Shown: one piece after another, positions 12,480 through 24,400 of the stretch
Layout: the number at the start of each line of letters is the position of its first letter
Position numbering within the stretch: position 1 is the first letter of the stretch
From: Diphasiastrum complanatum
Lineage: Eukaryota > Streptophyta > Lycopodiopsida > Lycopodiales > Lycopodiaceae
Reading direction: 5' to 3'
Assembly (NCBI GenBank): GCA_029204225.1
Contig: CM055094.1
Location: 6,640,548-6,704,547 of the forward strand
DNA length: 64,000 bases
The notes under the pieces: generated by a model
The model's input: only the letters and a program-made list of their open reading frames with translations
What the model was told of the DNA's origin: nothing
The model's database searches: none
Position numbers and translations under genes: made by a program

Positions 12480-12790
12480 AGTTCGACATAGACAAAAAAA
12501 AATGCCAAACGACATAGGTCAAGAAAAAATGCCGAAAGGCATAAGTCCTAAAAATCACTAGTTGCGTAAATTTCACCTTAGCAAAAATGTCGAAAGACTT
12601 TGGTAGGTAGAAATATTGACTTTGACTAATTCGCAAAAATGATGACTTAACAAAATTTCTACTAATGCCAACTTAGTGAAAGTGCCAACTTTGATCAGTC
12701 AACATAATTGCTTACTTAGAAAAATACCAATAAGCATTATTCAGCATTTTCATGGTATCACTCAAAATGAAGCTCTTCCTCTGCCCAGTT
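12480..12790. repeat. Dispersed repeat, copy 1
   Basis: Diverged segment rich in AATGCCGAAAGGCATA-like phrases, ending in ATGGTATCACTC and AAGCTCTTC. A related segment lies at 35350-35580 in the same order. It contains short sub-repeats. The element type is unknown; it could be part of an LTR or a non-coding element. Confidence 0.55.
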
Positions 12791-12924
12791 CATGTTGATT
12801 CCATGTTTCATTCATTGGAAAACTCTACTGAGTTCTTCGATATTTACAGTTGACATGGAATTATTGCATTTGTTATAGTGGAAATTCAAACGATGATTCG
12901 AATGACCATATTAATCTTCTTCAA

Positions 12925-13330
12925 GGTTTTACAGATGCAGATTGGGCTGGAGATGTTGATAGGAGAAAGTCGACATCATGATATGTCTTTGTATTCAACA
13001 AAGGTCCCGTCTCTTGGAACAACAAGAAGTAGAATTCGACTGCATTATCTTCGATAGAGGTCGAACACATTGTCGCCGCACATGTTGCAAAAGAGGCTAT
13101 CTGGTTAAGACGTCTATTGTCAGACATTAGTCTTAATCAATTACAAGCAACTTTTGTCTTTTGTGATAATCAATTGCTTTGTTTGTTAATCCTATGTATC
13201 ATTCTTAGAGTAAGCACATTAAGATAAGTATCATTTCGTTAGAGACAAAGTACTCGAAAGGGAGATCATTCTAATCTTTTGCAGATTAGACTTCATGACA
13301 ACATATATATTTACTAAAGCGTTATCATTT
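12925..13330 (+). pseudogene. Ty1/copia RNase H relic
   Basis: Reading across stops and frameshifts gives FTDADWAGDVDRRKST, VSWNNKK, ALSSIEVEHIVAAHVAKEAIWLRRLL and FCDNQ. These are the consecutive copia RNase H motifs, including the DADWAGD acidic block. A short polymerase tail continues into a purine tract and the LTR at 13403. The N-terminal domains are missing. Confidence 0.85.
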
Positions 13331-13402
13331 GACCTTCATTCTAAGTTTAGCAATATGCTCAACTTAATACCTCGATTTCTATAAGTTCACATTAAGTGGG
13401 AG

Positions 13403-13802
13403 TGTTGGATTTCATTCTTTGAATCATTTTGTAATATGGAACGCATTGTTGAGACAATGTCAAAGACTCTTTGCAGAAATACAAGCATTATCGAGATAGA
13501 GTCGAATAATTTGTCGAGGGTCACCAAATTATGACTGAATAAGATTTAATAGTGGAGTCTTATCCACTGCATATTTCAGGTACAATCCCTTATCTCCACA
13601 TGGCACCTGCCAAGTGAATAACGACGCATTCCGTTAGGGCTGTGCCATCAACAACTATAAATAAAGTAGTAGATTAGTTCATTTTAATAAGCAATTATAA
13701 AAATTGTAGTCAAGTTGTTCATTAGAAGTATTCATTCTTGTTTTTCTCCTCTATGTTCTGCCGTTGGCATAGACTGATCATTGATAAACTACCACGATTA
13801 CA
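13403..13802 (+). mobile_element. Copia 3' LTR
   Basis: Directly after the polypurine tract AAGTGGGAG the sequence begins TGTTGGATTTC, the usual copia LTR start. A TATA-like box (TATAAATA) is at 13655-13662. The 3' end is placed at a CA near 13800 and is approximate, because no 5' LTR is present for comparison. Confidence 0.6.
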
Positions 13803-14615
13803 GCTTGTGGAAGAGCATAATTTATAGCTGAATTAAATGTGGTATTACTATAGTGCAATCAATGTAGACAACAGATATATTTTCATCATTCAGCAATACA
13901 TACTATATTCGACAATTCATCACATGACTTGTCTTGTCCTACTGCTTTTGTTATTCATAATATTATGATCCGAGTTTTGATAATTGACAATGAAGTGGTA
14001 TTTTTCTATCATTCATTTTACACACTTGTGAATGATAAAAAAATTGTGTTTATGTTAGTATCGAGATAGTTTTGTTATTACTTTAACTATTGTTTCTACT
14101 ATCGCATATCAAATTATTAGTATCAAATAGTCATTCAAACTATCATTGTAGAATAGTTATTGTTGAAAAGATCTTTCTTCTAATGCATGATTGCGCCTAT
14201 CAAATTTGAACAAAACTATTGTGACAATTGCCACATTCGATTCTAATTGATTTTAACTTTGAGATCATCATAATCGGTAAGATTGATTTACAAATATAAT
14301 AGAGTAAATATTGGTGTATCGAAGTATTCGATAGTTCAGACAAAATTGTAAGAGAACATAATCAGATTACAATAGAACATATAAGTATTCATTTGTTTTG
14401 ACATAATATTGAACACAATAAAACTATATGATCGATTCAGTAAGTAGCATGTACAAATCAAATGAAGATCGAGCATAAAACAATAGCGGATGCAACCGAC
14501 AACTCTAAAATGAAAAATGATCAGCTATTTACCTAGTTAGGAGTGCCAAATAGGCTTATCCAAAATGACGGTTAGGGTAGCAATTTAGCCAGGTCATAAT
14601 TGGCACTTACAAGGC
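13803..14615. other. AT-rich spacer
   Basis: Nothing recognised. Confidence 0.5.
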
Positions 14616-15400
14616 AAGGAGGATAAAGTTTTCACATTAAATAAAGCATTATATGGGTTGAAACATGCTCCATGTGCTTGGTATAGCCACTTTGATGAAT
14701 ACCTCTTGTCTAGAGGCTTGGTAAAATTTCTTTTTATTCCAACCTTTACAACTTTTGTCGTAAATCTAGCATCACTCTTGTTGTGCTATATGTAGATGAT
14801 CTTTTGAGCACAAGCAATGATGAAGAGCTCATTAGAGCAATCAAGAAAAATTTTGTCAGCTAGCTCACAATAATGTAGTCCCATATATGAAAATATTGAA
14901 GTTTCATCAGTACCTCCACATGTTTGACACATCATGTCTTACATATAGGTTGCTCAAATAGGTCTCAAAATTTTTAATCGATAAATGTATATGAAGAACA
15001 CACATGTGAAAGGATTTGATGCGATTCATCATAGTTTATGAGATATGATTTTTTGAATAGGTGCTTGAAATGCACACTTTTGTGTGCATTTTGTGACTAC
15101 TCTAGTGTTAGTTGCCATGCGCATTGCCACACAAACAATTGCTCTACCCACTACGAAAACAAAATATAAAGCTTTTATGTTTGGCAACACGAGAAGACAT
15201 CGACATCGTGCATATTAAGCCTACCACCATCACGAGTGATAGGCAAAGTGCTATAAAGCTAGCTAGAAATCATGTGTTTATGCACAAAGTATCACTTCCT
15301 AAAGATAAAAAATTTATCTAGAAAAATCGATGTGATAGATTGTAGAATTGAGGATCAACAAGCTAATATCTTTTATAAAACTTTAAGTTATGATAAATTT
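14616..15400 (+). pseudogene. Ty1/copia RT and RNase H relic
   Basis: The RT part reads VFTLNKALYGLKHAPCAWYS, then a frameshifted VLYVDDLLSTSNDEELI, which are the copia motifs around the catalytic YVDD. About 250 bp of deleted or unrelated sequence separates it from an RNase H remnant (QTIALPTTKTKYKAF, then TTITSDRQSAIKLARNHVF). Many stops. No LTR was recognised beside it. Confidence 0.8.
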
Positions 15401-16690
15401 GAGTTTTTTTTAGAGAAAATCTCAATATATATAGAATAAACTAGGGCTTAAGAGAGAGAGTTAGATATAGTGTAAATCCTGTTTATATTTTGATGGACAT
15501 GCTTTGCCATAATTAAAAAAAAGATTGTTTATGTGTTCATGCTATTGTGACAAATGCCACATTAATGGCACTTGTCTGGGCAGTTGTCCTATAACAGGTC
15601 ACCTTACCACGTTGCGGTCCCCCCTTCCCAAAAAAAAAATGAGAGCCCTCTATGTGTGCTCTTTTTCAGTTACTTTTAATAACAATCTATTGGAACAAAA
15701 GGTCGCTTGATGGAATACTCATAGAAAGATCTATTTTTGTTGGGTAGGATTATTGATATGGCTGACTAAGTTGATAAAAATTGTAATCAATCACAGAAGT
15801 AACTAATCACAATGGCAAAATATTTATGCGTTTTAGCATCTTCTGTGATGAATGTATGGCACTTGGATCAAAGATCTTTCATTTTGGAGGCTTAATATTC
15901 TCCAAAGAGCTGCCTTGTGTTGTGAGATAACCTAGTGGAACTATCGTTACATGATCTTAGGACTCTCTCGATCCACATCGTATAGTACCGATCCAAAGAG
16001 ATAGGTGATTTATGATTGATTATACCTATAGTGCCATCACCCAAACTTTACAGCCTCAACCCATGAGCTAATACCTTGGTATATCTAGCAAATATATCAC
16101 TCGTGATTTGTGAGTAATTTTTCACTAATAACTCTCTCAATAATCATTGTGAACGTGCATACATGTAAGGTTACTATCTGACCTTATTCATAGTCAACAT
16201 AAGCTAACTATATTTAATAGTCGTTAGTCCCCTAACCCTCGCTAGGCTACCCTTTACCTAAGGTCAATGGATAACTAACATGAGCTAGTTAGGGATATGC
16301 ATAGTTTCTTGTTTAGAACATATATATTCTTTAAAATGGTAGTTGGGATAGTTATGCTTTAAAATTATAGATTTTTTTCCCAAGAGTCATCAACATCATT
16401 TGATCAACATTTCAATGAACCAAATAATCTAAGACATTTCAATGAACCTCTCTTGTTAAGCACTCATTTTTGGCTCCAAACATACATTAGATGAGATATC
16501 GTTCTCTTAGTCCATATCATTCCTAGAGACAGGTAAATCCCTTTGTAAACTTACCTTGAGTTAACTTACATAAAACACTAGATGCATTTTGATTTCATCT
16601 AGAAGATCCAACTAATAAGCCAAAGAAATAGCTCACTTCATTATCTTGGACAGTTCATAGTACCAAGCAAATTGTTTGTAAAGCTTTATA
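15401..16690. other. AT-rich spacer
   Basis: No coding signal recognised. Confidence 0.5.
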
Positions 16691-16710
16691 GTTCTCGTTT
16701 GCAGTTCCGT

Positions 16711-17030
16711 CTTTAGGAGTGGCAATAAAAATGGAGAAGTATGTCTCCTTGATTCAAAAGCACGAAGCCCTGAAGAGAAACTAGTAGATCTTAGAAGAAG
16801 AAAACAATAAGAAGCTGTCAGCACTCCAGGAAAGCGTCAATAAAGTCCAAGAGGAACTTCTCCTGTCAAAACAACAAATGGACCTCATATGGAATACGTC
16901 CTGTAAACTTGACGCATGTGTATCAGTGCAGAAAAAGGATGACCATAACGATGATGCAACCAACAAGGTGCTGGTCTCAGCATGCCATATCAAGGATCCA
17001 CTGTTGGCTCTCTCCACAAACTCGCCGTAG
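16711..17030 (+). pseudogene. Possible coiled-coil gene fragment
   Basis: One frame reads MEKYVSLIQKHEALKRN, two stops close together, then about 75 residues that would form a coiled coil (LSALQESVNKVQEELLLSKQ) before a stop near 17030. The family is not recognised. It may be a broken exon or retroelement ORF1 debris. Confidence 0.25.
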
Positions 17031-17298
17031 ATTCCTAAGTGAATGACCATTGACAATACTTAACCAAAGAAGTCAAAAAATTGTCATAGAATTATGTCAA
17101 TAATGTGTGCATCTTGTATGCAAAATCAATGGCTTTAATAACAACTATTAAGAATCCACCAAGTTGATAATCACACATAATTAAGTGACAAACACTCACT
17201 ACCACCCAATAATATGTTCAATGCCAAATTGAGCTTTTGAAGAATACCAGTGTCCCATATTGCTGATGATCATCGTTGGCTCTCATTGGCAACATGAA

Positions 17299-17415
<117 letters not shown>

Positions 17416-17732
17416 CAACCTTTCCTTCAGTAATCTTGCTCCATGCAAGGGATCATGCGATGTAATGTCTTATGTCTCACAATGCATTTATTGCTATAAA
17501 AAATTCTAGTCCTTCCACATAGTTTTAGTAGATGGTTTTCCTTTAGATGAAGGATGCATGAATAGAGCTATGCTAGCTTATTACCCTTAACTTGATATGT
17601 TTGCTTTCTCAAAAAAACTTTTCTCTTAAGCTTTCATTAGATTTTTCATCTGAATGCTAGACATGTATAGCCTGCCATCTTCTTGGTTTGACTTGGTCCA
17701 TCTTTGCCTTGTTCTTCCTAGTCCATTTTACA

Positions 17733-17782
17733 ACAAAGTGGCTAACTTTGATTTATTTTCTAGGAAGGTTCTTCTTTCATAA

Positions 17783-17844
<62 letters not shown>

Positions 17845-17950
17845 TGGCATTTTTTGGAGTTTTTGCATCGTCGCCTAGAATTCACACCATGATTTACAAC
17901 AAAGTGGCTAACTTTGATTTCCTTTCTAGGAAGGTTCTTCTTTCATAAGG

Positions 17951-18014
<64 letters not shown>

Positions 18015-18072
18015 TGGCATTTTTTGGAGTTTTTGCATCGTCGCCTAGAATTCACACCATGATTTCCAATCT
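17733..18072. repeat. Tandem duplication containing (CT)n
   Basis: Two units of about 168 bp in direct order. Each has AAAGTGGCTAACTTTGATT, then TCTAGGAAGGTTCTTC, a (CT)n tract of roughly 28 units, and CAACTGGCATTTTTTGGAG through ACACCATGATTT. Units are nearly identical outside the microsatellite, with slightly different leads into it (GGCTCTC versus GGCGCGCTCTC). Confidence 0.95.
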
Positions 18073-20035
18073 ATTTTATGTCAACAAATTCTCTCTCTTA
18101 AAAAATCTGTTTTGATTCTAGGCACGATTGGAAACATTCACCAAATAGAAGTTTCCAAAAGCGTGAGGGCATGTAATTGACACCTGACCAAAACCATACT
18201 TAGCAATACTTCACTTACGGTCAAGATAAGTCAATGGTCAATATAAGTCAAAAACATAATTAGCAATGCTCATAGTCAAGATAAGTCAAAATCCCTAATT
18301 TTGGACCAAAGAATCAAAACTCAAGAATCTCTCTATCTCTCTCTCTCTCTCTTTGGAATTTTCTCTCCCAAACTCGTTTATTTGTACACTAGTTGAATTA
18401 TCATTTAAACGTTTAAAGCAATTACTATATGTATTACCAAAACAATTGCTATGGAATAGCTATATGAATGGGTTCACTCCGTTCTTCTATTTATCCAAGG
18501 GATAAAAGCAATGTTCAAGTAACGTGGGCCTTTCATATCATCCCACTTACGTAACTCTAATTGAGGACTTGGCTCACCTTAACATTAAAGAGAAATACCA
18601 CAACCCACCCCACTAGATTGAAAGCCTATCCCAAAGTTAATTATCACTCATCGGGGCTAATGTTGGAGAGGCTAACGTTTGGCCATGTGTACATAATGTT
18701 GAGGCTTATTCCCAACCACAACTGCCCTAGGAGTCATGGGTCCACCTTCATCCAAGGGTGCAGGAGGCTTGATGTACTTACATGAGGGTAGATTGTATTT
18801 CGAAATGTGGATGCAATTTTGAGGTGTGATTCACCCTCATCCAAGCTTAAGATTTCTCATCATGTAATGGATACTTGGTGACTATTTTGCCCAGTTTTTG
18901 AACAACTTAAAAAGTAGCATAGTCCTCTGCATTTTTCAAAAAAAATTTGGTGCGCTTTCTAACTTGCGCGTCAGGCGTTAGATTGCCACATGGCAGCTTT
19001 TGACTGGTCAAAAACAGTAAAGTGTTGATTATGCTTAATAAAGGACATGTGAATAAAGTCAAAGTATACATTACGCAATGGAAGGCCGAGATTCACTTCT
19101 GGGCCGAACCGAGCGAGAATCATTTATCGGCCGACAAGTGGCGGCGTTCACACGTGGCTCGAATCTGAGCGGGCGGACTGAAAATATCAAGCGTCATATG
19201 TTCAATGCCTGCACTTATGCGCAAAGAAGAAAGAAAGCTTTGCTCTTCTGCGGCTGACGGGGGCAGGAGCTGGAGCTGGAGCTGGAGCTGGTTGACATGA
19301 TCTTTCGGTAAGAATCTTCAGTTTCATTTCTTGACCTTGTATTTAGGTTTTAGACACGCGTCAATTCCTGACTCGTCTCTGAGCTTTCCGTTGCTTTTTC
19401 CTAGGGCTTTTCATACCCTAATTCTCATATCCTAGTGATCTTCTGCTACTCTGTTAACATGGGCGTCAGTTCTTTTCAACCATCTATTTAGATTTTAGAC
19501 ACGTCTCAATTTCTGTCTTGTGCTCGAGCTTTGGGTTCTTAGTTCTTAGTTCATAGTGCTGAGTGGCAAGTGCTTTAAATTTCACAACGTGAGTTGTGAC
19601 CAATTATTGATCAGAAAATTGAAATACATATTATAGATTACAATTTACAATTCAAATGAATCATGATTCATCATAACTTATAAGCTATAGTACATAAAAG
19701 ATAGTCCATAGTACATACTTGAATACTTCAAAGTTGACTCATGAGTCATGACACATGCACAAATTAAAATGCACGCCGCACATGACAATGTCAGACATCC
19801 AAGAACTTCCAGAAATTATAAATAGTAAAGTTATAAACTGTACAGTGTACTGACCACTGACAAATCACAGATTACAATTTAAGAGTGAAAAGTTTAAACT
19901 TTAGTCTTTAAAGGAAAAGCATAAATAACAGGAGTTTCAAGAGTAGCCTCTAGGCTCAAGCCTGAGGCCTCATGAGTCATATGTATAACTATTATGCTAG
20001 ACCCTAGAGTATGCTACTAAGTTGAGTGCTGAGTG
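18073..20035. other. Spacer with a GC-richer block
   Basis: Mostly unrecognised. At 19085-19330 the base composition rises, CpG is frequent and there is a short GGAGCT hexamer repeat (19266-19290). ATGATCTTTCG ends at a donor-like GTAAGAAT near 19310, which could be a promoter plus first exon of an unidentified gene. Two imperfect copies of a TTTAG(G/A)TTTTAGACACG(C)GTC... segment lie at about 19345 and 19490. Confidence 0.3.
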
Positions 20036-20039
20036 CTCT

Positions 20040-20990
20040 AGCCTCTAGCTGCCCGCCTCGGAAGTTGTCGTCGTGGCAGCACTGGCATGGCCTCAGGCTC
20101 AGGCTCATCCTCCCCCCCAATCATGAGGCTCACCCTCATCCTCACCCTCAGTGACAGATTCCTCATTCGAGGTAGAGGGACTCTCAGAGGTGTCTGAGTC
20201 CCCACCAACTGGATGGCTCGGACCCTCTCTTGCCCTCCTGGTCCTACGTGATGCAACAACTCGAGTGGTAGGCGCTGCACAGTGCACACAAGGAAATTGG
20301 AATCAGGATTTAGGATCGACATACTTTTAACTTAGTACTTACAAATTACAATTTACAATATATTATCTAGTATATCTACAAAGTACTAATATAAAGTAGT
20401 GAATCGGGAAATCGGGAATCGAAATCAACCTGCAGCCGCTAAGGCCTCCCGATGGAGTATAGCATACACATCCTCCTCCTCTTGTGATCTTGGAGGCAAG
20501 TCTGGAACCCTTGCCCAATCGATTTCATCGGGAATAACCTATAGGATCAAACCAAGATCTCAATTCTTAGTACTGGTAAATGATAAAAAAAAAATAGCAA
20601 ATTTAAACGTTGAAGCCTAGAGGTTCTTAGTCCAGACTCTAGACAGATCATGGTAGACTGTACAGAATTCAGATTACCTGTATGGGCTCCCTGGTCTCCC
20701 TTAGCTTCTTCAAAAGTTGTAAGTTGGCATGCACAAACACCAACCTCTCCAACTGTGCAATATGAAGTCTATTTCTCCTCTTTGTATGAATAAGAGAGAA
20801 CATGCTCCAATTTCTCTCGCATGCAACTACTGTGCAGTCTTGTGAGAGGACACGGATGGCGAGCCTTTGCAACTGGGAACATCATTCCCATACTTCATCC
20901 ACCATGAAACAGGGTGCAATTGCCCTTCCCTCAACTGTGCACCTGGACACCCGAAATCGAGGCCCTCGGTCTTGAACATTGAACATTCAT
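20040..20990 (-). pseudogene. hAT transposase-like gene, 3' portion
   Basis: In order on the minus strand: QLHPVSWWMKYGNDVP, then LQRLAIRVLSQDCTVVACER-NWSMFSLIHTKRRNRL (the C-terminal hAT dimerisation region), an exon-like piece VIPDEIDWARVPDLPP..EEEDVYAILHREALAAAG ending at a GT donor, and a Ser/Asp/Glu-rich tail (20287-20105). The first two pieces are in different frames. The N-terminal BED finger and catalytic core are absent. It matches the hAT copy at 58.2-60.0 kb in layout. Confidence 0.8.
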
Positions 20991-20999
20991 CAACATACA

Positions 21000-21455
21000 A
21001 AATAGTAAATAGTAAATACTTATTACTAACTCAGACTACAATACATATTACATAGATGAAATTTGAATCATGATGTCACTATAAGTTATAACTACCAAGT
21101 TCTAGCTAGTAGCTTGTAATTACTAAGTACGTACCTGAATACATTCAAGTCATCCATCAGTGCATCTTGATCCGAACAGGTCATAGAGTCACAGATGTTA
21201 ATAATCACTAATTACTAATTAGTAATCAACTTCTAGATTGAACTTTGAAGTTTTAACTTAAGATCAAACAAGAATCACATGTGGCTGAAGTAGTAGCATG
21301 AGAGTCATCCCCGATCTTGGCAATCCTCTGTGACTCTGGTGCTTGATTGCAAAAGATGCGCCCTTATTCGAATGGGGCCACCTGCATAAGTATTTTTGCA
21401 ATACTTACAAGTCCACTTTTTTGTGCCTGCCTGAATTTAGGGTGACGTGATCCCA
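21000..21455. other. Spacer
   Basis: Nothing recognised; AT-rich with short TAGTAA-type repetition. Confidence 0.4.
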
Positions 21456-21479
21456 TAAAGGATCTTGTTGCTCATCACT

Positions 21480-21554
21480 TTTTGTACTTTCTTTTGTCTT
21501 ATGTACCTTTGGGTACTAAAAGACGTTAATAATAATAATTCTAGTTCTAATTCT

Positions 21555-21606
<52 letters not shown>
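21480..21606 (+). mobile_element. LINE 3' terminus with (CT)n tail (copy B)
   Basis: GTCTT at 21496-21500, inner arms GTACC and GGTAC around TTTG, AAGAC at 21520-21524, a TAA/TTCTAA-rich linker and then (CT)n from about 21558 to 21605. It is the same terminal layout as copies A, C and D. LINE ORF1 of the next element starts right after the tract. Confidence 0.75.
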
Positions 21607-21607
<1 letters not shown>

Positions 21608-22632
21608 CTCTATTTTGTCTAATACTGAGCCTGCTACTGCTCTTCCCGTAACTCCATCTCAAGAAGCGCCTCCATCAACCGAAACAATGCTTTTTGCATT
21701 CAGTGCAGAGTTTATAAGGGTTTTCGAACTTCTCTCCAATCATCGGAAAGAAATGGATTCTCATCGCGAGATGAACCAATCAGTGCAAGCACACCTTCAG
21801 CAGGTTGTTTCATCCATTACAGAACTCAAGCAGGAACTTACAACCATCAAATGTGCAGTACTCTCCCAAATAGCTACTTCAACTACGATCCAGGACCTCG
21901 AAAGTAAAGTGGAGCAGCATCTTACATCTGTCCAATCTTGGGGAGATATCCTCAAAGGTCCAGGTAAATCGGGGAATGCTCCAGTTTCTTTCATCTCTGC
22001 TACACTTACTGAGAACCGGTTGCGCGAGCAAAAGGCTCTCAATGTCCGTGTCAGAGGCATCCCAGATTCTCAGGATGCTCTTACTGAAGCCAAATTTTTT
22101 TTGGAAGCTACTCTCCATCATCATGACAAAGGTTTGGACTAAGCCTGGCGTACCAAGAAAGATGCTAATACCCTTATCTTGCACTTCACCTCGTTGGAAT
22201 CACGACGGGAGGTACTGCGTCAAAGACACAAACTAAAAGATACCAAGTTTTTCCTGGACGAAGACCTCACTTTTGTACAAGTGATGGAAAGAAAAGAGGC
22301 TCTGCAAAAAGCGAGAGACACATGGAAGCATCTCATTTACAAAGACGGTAAAATCTGTTTTGTTGAAGCTAAGTGTTTAGCGGAAACAAAATAGATGATT
22401 TTATAGTTGGAGTTAGAATAGAGTTGAGTTAGAATTTGCATTAATATCCAGTTGACCTTGTAAATGGTTGCGTTTTTCACACCATATATTCTTGGACTAG
22501 TGCATAGTGGTTAGCTATAGCTTAGTTTTCTTTTCTGGTTGACGGTACTGCCTCGTCTTGTTCCCATCATACTTGGATGTACTGTTTTTGTCTTATATGC
22601 CTTTGGGCATGGAAAAGACGTTAATACAACTT

Positions 22633-22724
<92 letters not shown>
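21607..22724 (+). mobile_element. ORF1-only LINE derivative with 3' end (copy C)
   Basis: An ORF1-like frame runs to 22394 with one in-frame TAA (22140-22142). It has a Pro/Ser/Thr N-terminus, a coiled-coil stretch (HLQQVVSSITELKQELTTIK), then an L1-ORF1-like nucleic-acid-binding part (LNVRVRGIPDSQDALTEAKF, AWRTKKDANTLILHF). It is homologous to 61.85-62.34 kb, where the order is KSLNVRVRGIEDTKAPITEA. No endonuclease or RT follows. A 240-nt 3' UTR leads to CATCATACTTGGATGTAC, the terminal hairpin (22590-22619) and (CT)n at 22634-22724. It is either an internally deleted LINE or a HAL1-like non-autonomous element. Confidence 0.75.
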
Positions 22725-22726
<2 letters not shown>

Positions 22727-22915
22727 CCCCACCCGGACTCTTCTCAATTGCGCAAAAATTGTGTCTATCTCACCTCTTGGGAACGCACGGAAAAGCAAAA
22801 AATTCGCATTTTTTCCTAGTCGTCGTCGTCTCAAACGTCCGGTTGACGTTTCAAAATGGGCCCATTTCGAACGTGACGTTTCAAACACATTTCTTTGTTC
22901 GAAACTTGTTCCGAG
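22725..22915. other. Short segment between LINE and copia relic
   Basis: Repeats of a CGTTTCAAA/ACGTTTCAAAC type phrase. Not assigned to either neighbour. Confidence 0.3.
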
Positions 22916-22920
22916 GAAAC

Positions 22921-23260
22921 ATTGGATACATACTTTGAGGAGCTTGGTTTTAAGAGTAGTGTGGAGACACTTTAAGTTATGGTAAACGGTAATTAGATTG
23001 TTATTGTAATGATGTATGTTGATGATCTTATCATCACAGGTTCTAATCAAGTTTTGATTCACAATATTAAGAAGGATCTCTCATTGCAGTTTGACGTGAA
23101 AGATCCTGGGTCACTACAATATTTTCTTGAGATTGAGGTTTGGAGAGTAGCACATGGTTTATCTATTTCTCAATCTAAGTATGCACTTGAACTTCTTGAA
23201 AAACTTGGGATGTCAGAAATCAATCTCAACTCTGTCTGATTGTGGATGTAAGCTTATGAT
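22921..23260 (+). pseudogene. Ty1/copia reverse transcriptase, left part
   Basis: Reads DTYFEELGFKSSVETL, then VMMYVDDLIITGSNQ and LSLQFDVKDPGSLQYFLEIE, the copia RT palm with catalytic YVDD. It ends abruptly at the left LTR of the element inserted at 23261. The right part resumes at 27356. Confidence 0.9.
23256..23260 (+). repeat. Target site duplication, left (ATGAT)
   Basis: ATGAT directly before the 5' LTR, repeated at 27351-27355 directly after the 3' LTR. Confidence 0.9.
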
Positions 23261-23703
23261 AGTTATGGACTTGGCTCATTACATTCGCCGCGTCCATTTA
23301 CATTTACTTTACTTTATGCATAAGCAGGCCTTGGGCCCTTTTTTATTCATTAGTGACACTTAGACTATATGATTGGGCTTTGGCCTTATTATTCATTATT
23401 AGGCCATTTGGACATATTACTGGAGAGTGGGGGCCTTCTTGGAGGGCGCACTATTTTCCCTCCTAGTTGGGCCCTAGCCACCGAAAGCTTCCTTTTAGGG
23501 CTTCCTCTTGGCTATAAGTAGGGAAACTCTGTCATTTGTTATTCAGCTGATGATATTGATCTCTCTCTTTAGTCTCCTTAATCTCTCTCTTTCCTACTTT
23601 CTAGGGTTAAGTCTTGCTTATTTGCTGCTTTCATAGCTTAAGTCTTGCTTATGTGATGCTTTCATAGCTTAGCTTAAGATCAGCTGTGGCTTTATTCGTA
23701 ACT
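23261..23703 (+). mobile_element. 5' LTR with AG...CT ends
   Basis: 443-bp LTR beginning AGTTATGGACTTGG and ending TTATTCGTAACT. It is paired with 26907-27350; about a dozen substitutions and one indel separate the two by eye. The termini form the inverted repeat AGTTA/TAACT instead of TG...CA. A CT-rich segment and a Pol II-like leader sit near the 3' side. Confidence 0.92.
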
Positions 23704-23715
23704 TGGTATCAGAGC
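23704..23715 (+). promoter_or_regulatory. Primer binding site (initiator tRNA-Met type)
   Basis: TGGTATCAGAGC starts immediately after the 5' LTR. It is the standard plant LTR-retroelement site complementary to the 3' end of tRNA-iMet. Confidence 0.93.
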
Positions 23716-24400
23716 ACTTTCCTGATTGCTGAATTTCAGATCTGATTTTCTGCTTGGGTGCCCATTTTCCTTGCTGATTTTTCTCTCTTTGCTGAGGGCT
23801 TTCGTCTCTTTGCTTCAGCAACATTCAGCACAGTTTGGAGGAGGACCAGCTCCCATCATTTTCCTTGGCGGAGCTTTAGCAGATAGTTAGCGGAAGTACT
23901 TCCGCTAAATTTGGCGGCCGTAAATTTTTTTTTTTTTTTTTTGCCAGATTATTTCCGGCGCCCAAGTTTCAACCCTCCATCACCCATTTCCAGCTTGTTT
24001 GCAGGCTCTTCAGCGCCCAATTCCCTCGTCTCTTTCGTCTGTTCCTCCTTCCATTTTCAGCCCTCTTTTCACTTTTGTTGGCAGGCTGTCCAGCTGCTTC
24101 ATACCTGTCACTTTCGTCCGTTTTTGTCTCCGTTTGCAGCCATTTTTCACACCTTGTTTGCAGGCTGTCCATCGCCCATCCTCAACCAGATTTCACTAAA
24201 TTCCGACTCCGTTTGATATTCCAATTTGTCACTTGCCTCCTGGCTGTCCAGTGCATTTTCACAGCCTTCATTTTCACTTTTTTTCATTTGCTGATTGCTA
24301 TCCTTTCTTAGTTGTGATAATAGTGGTTTTAATAGACTAATTTGGGGTGACGACAAGAGTCCGCTCTCTCAAGTTTTCGTCTATTCCTTCCACTATCATT

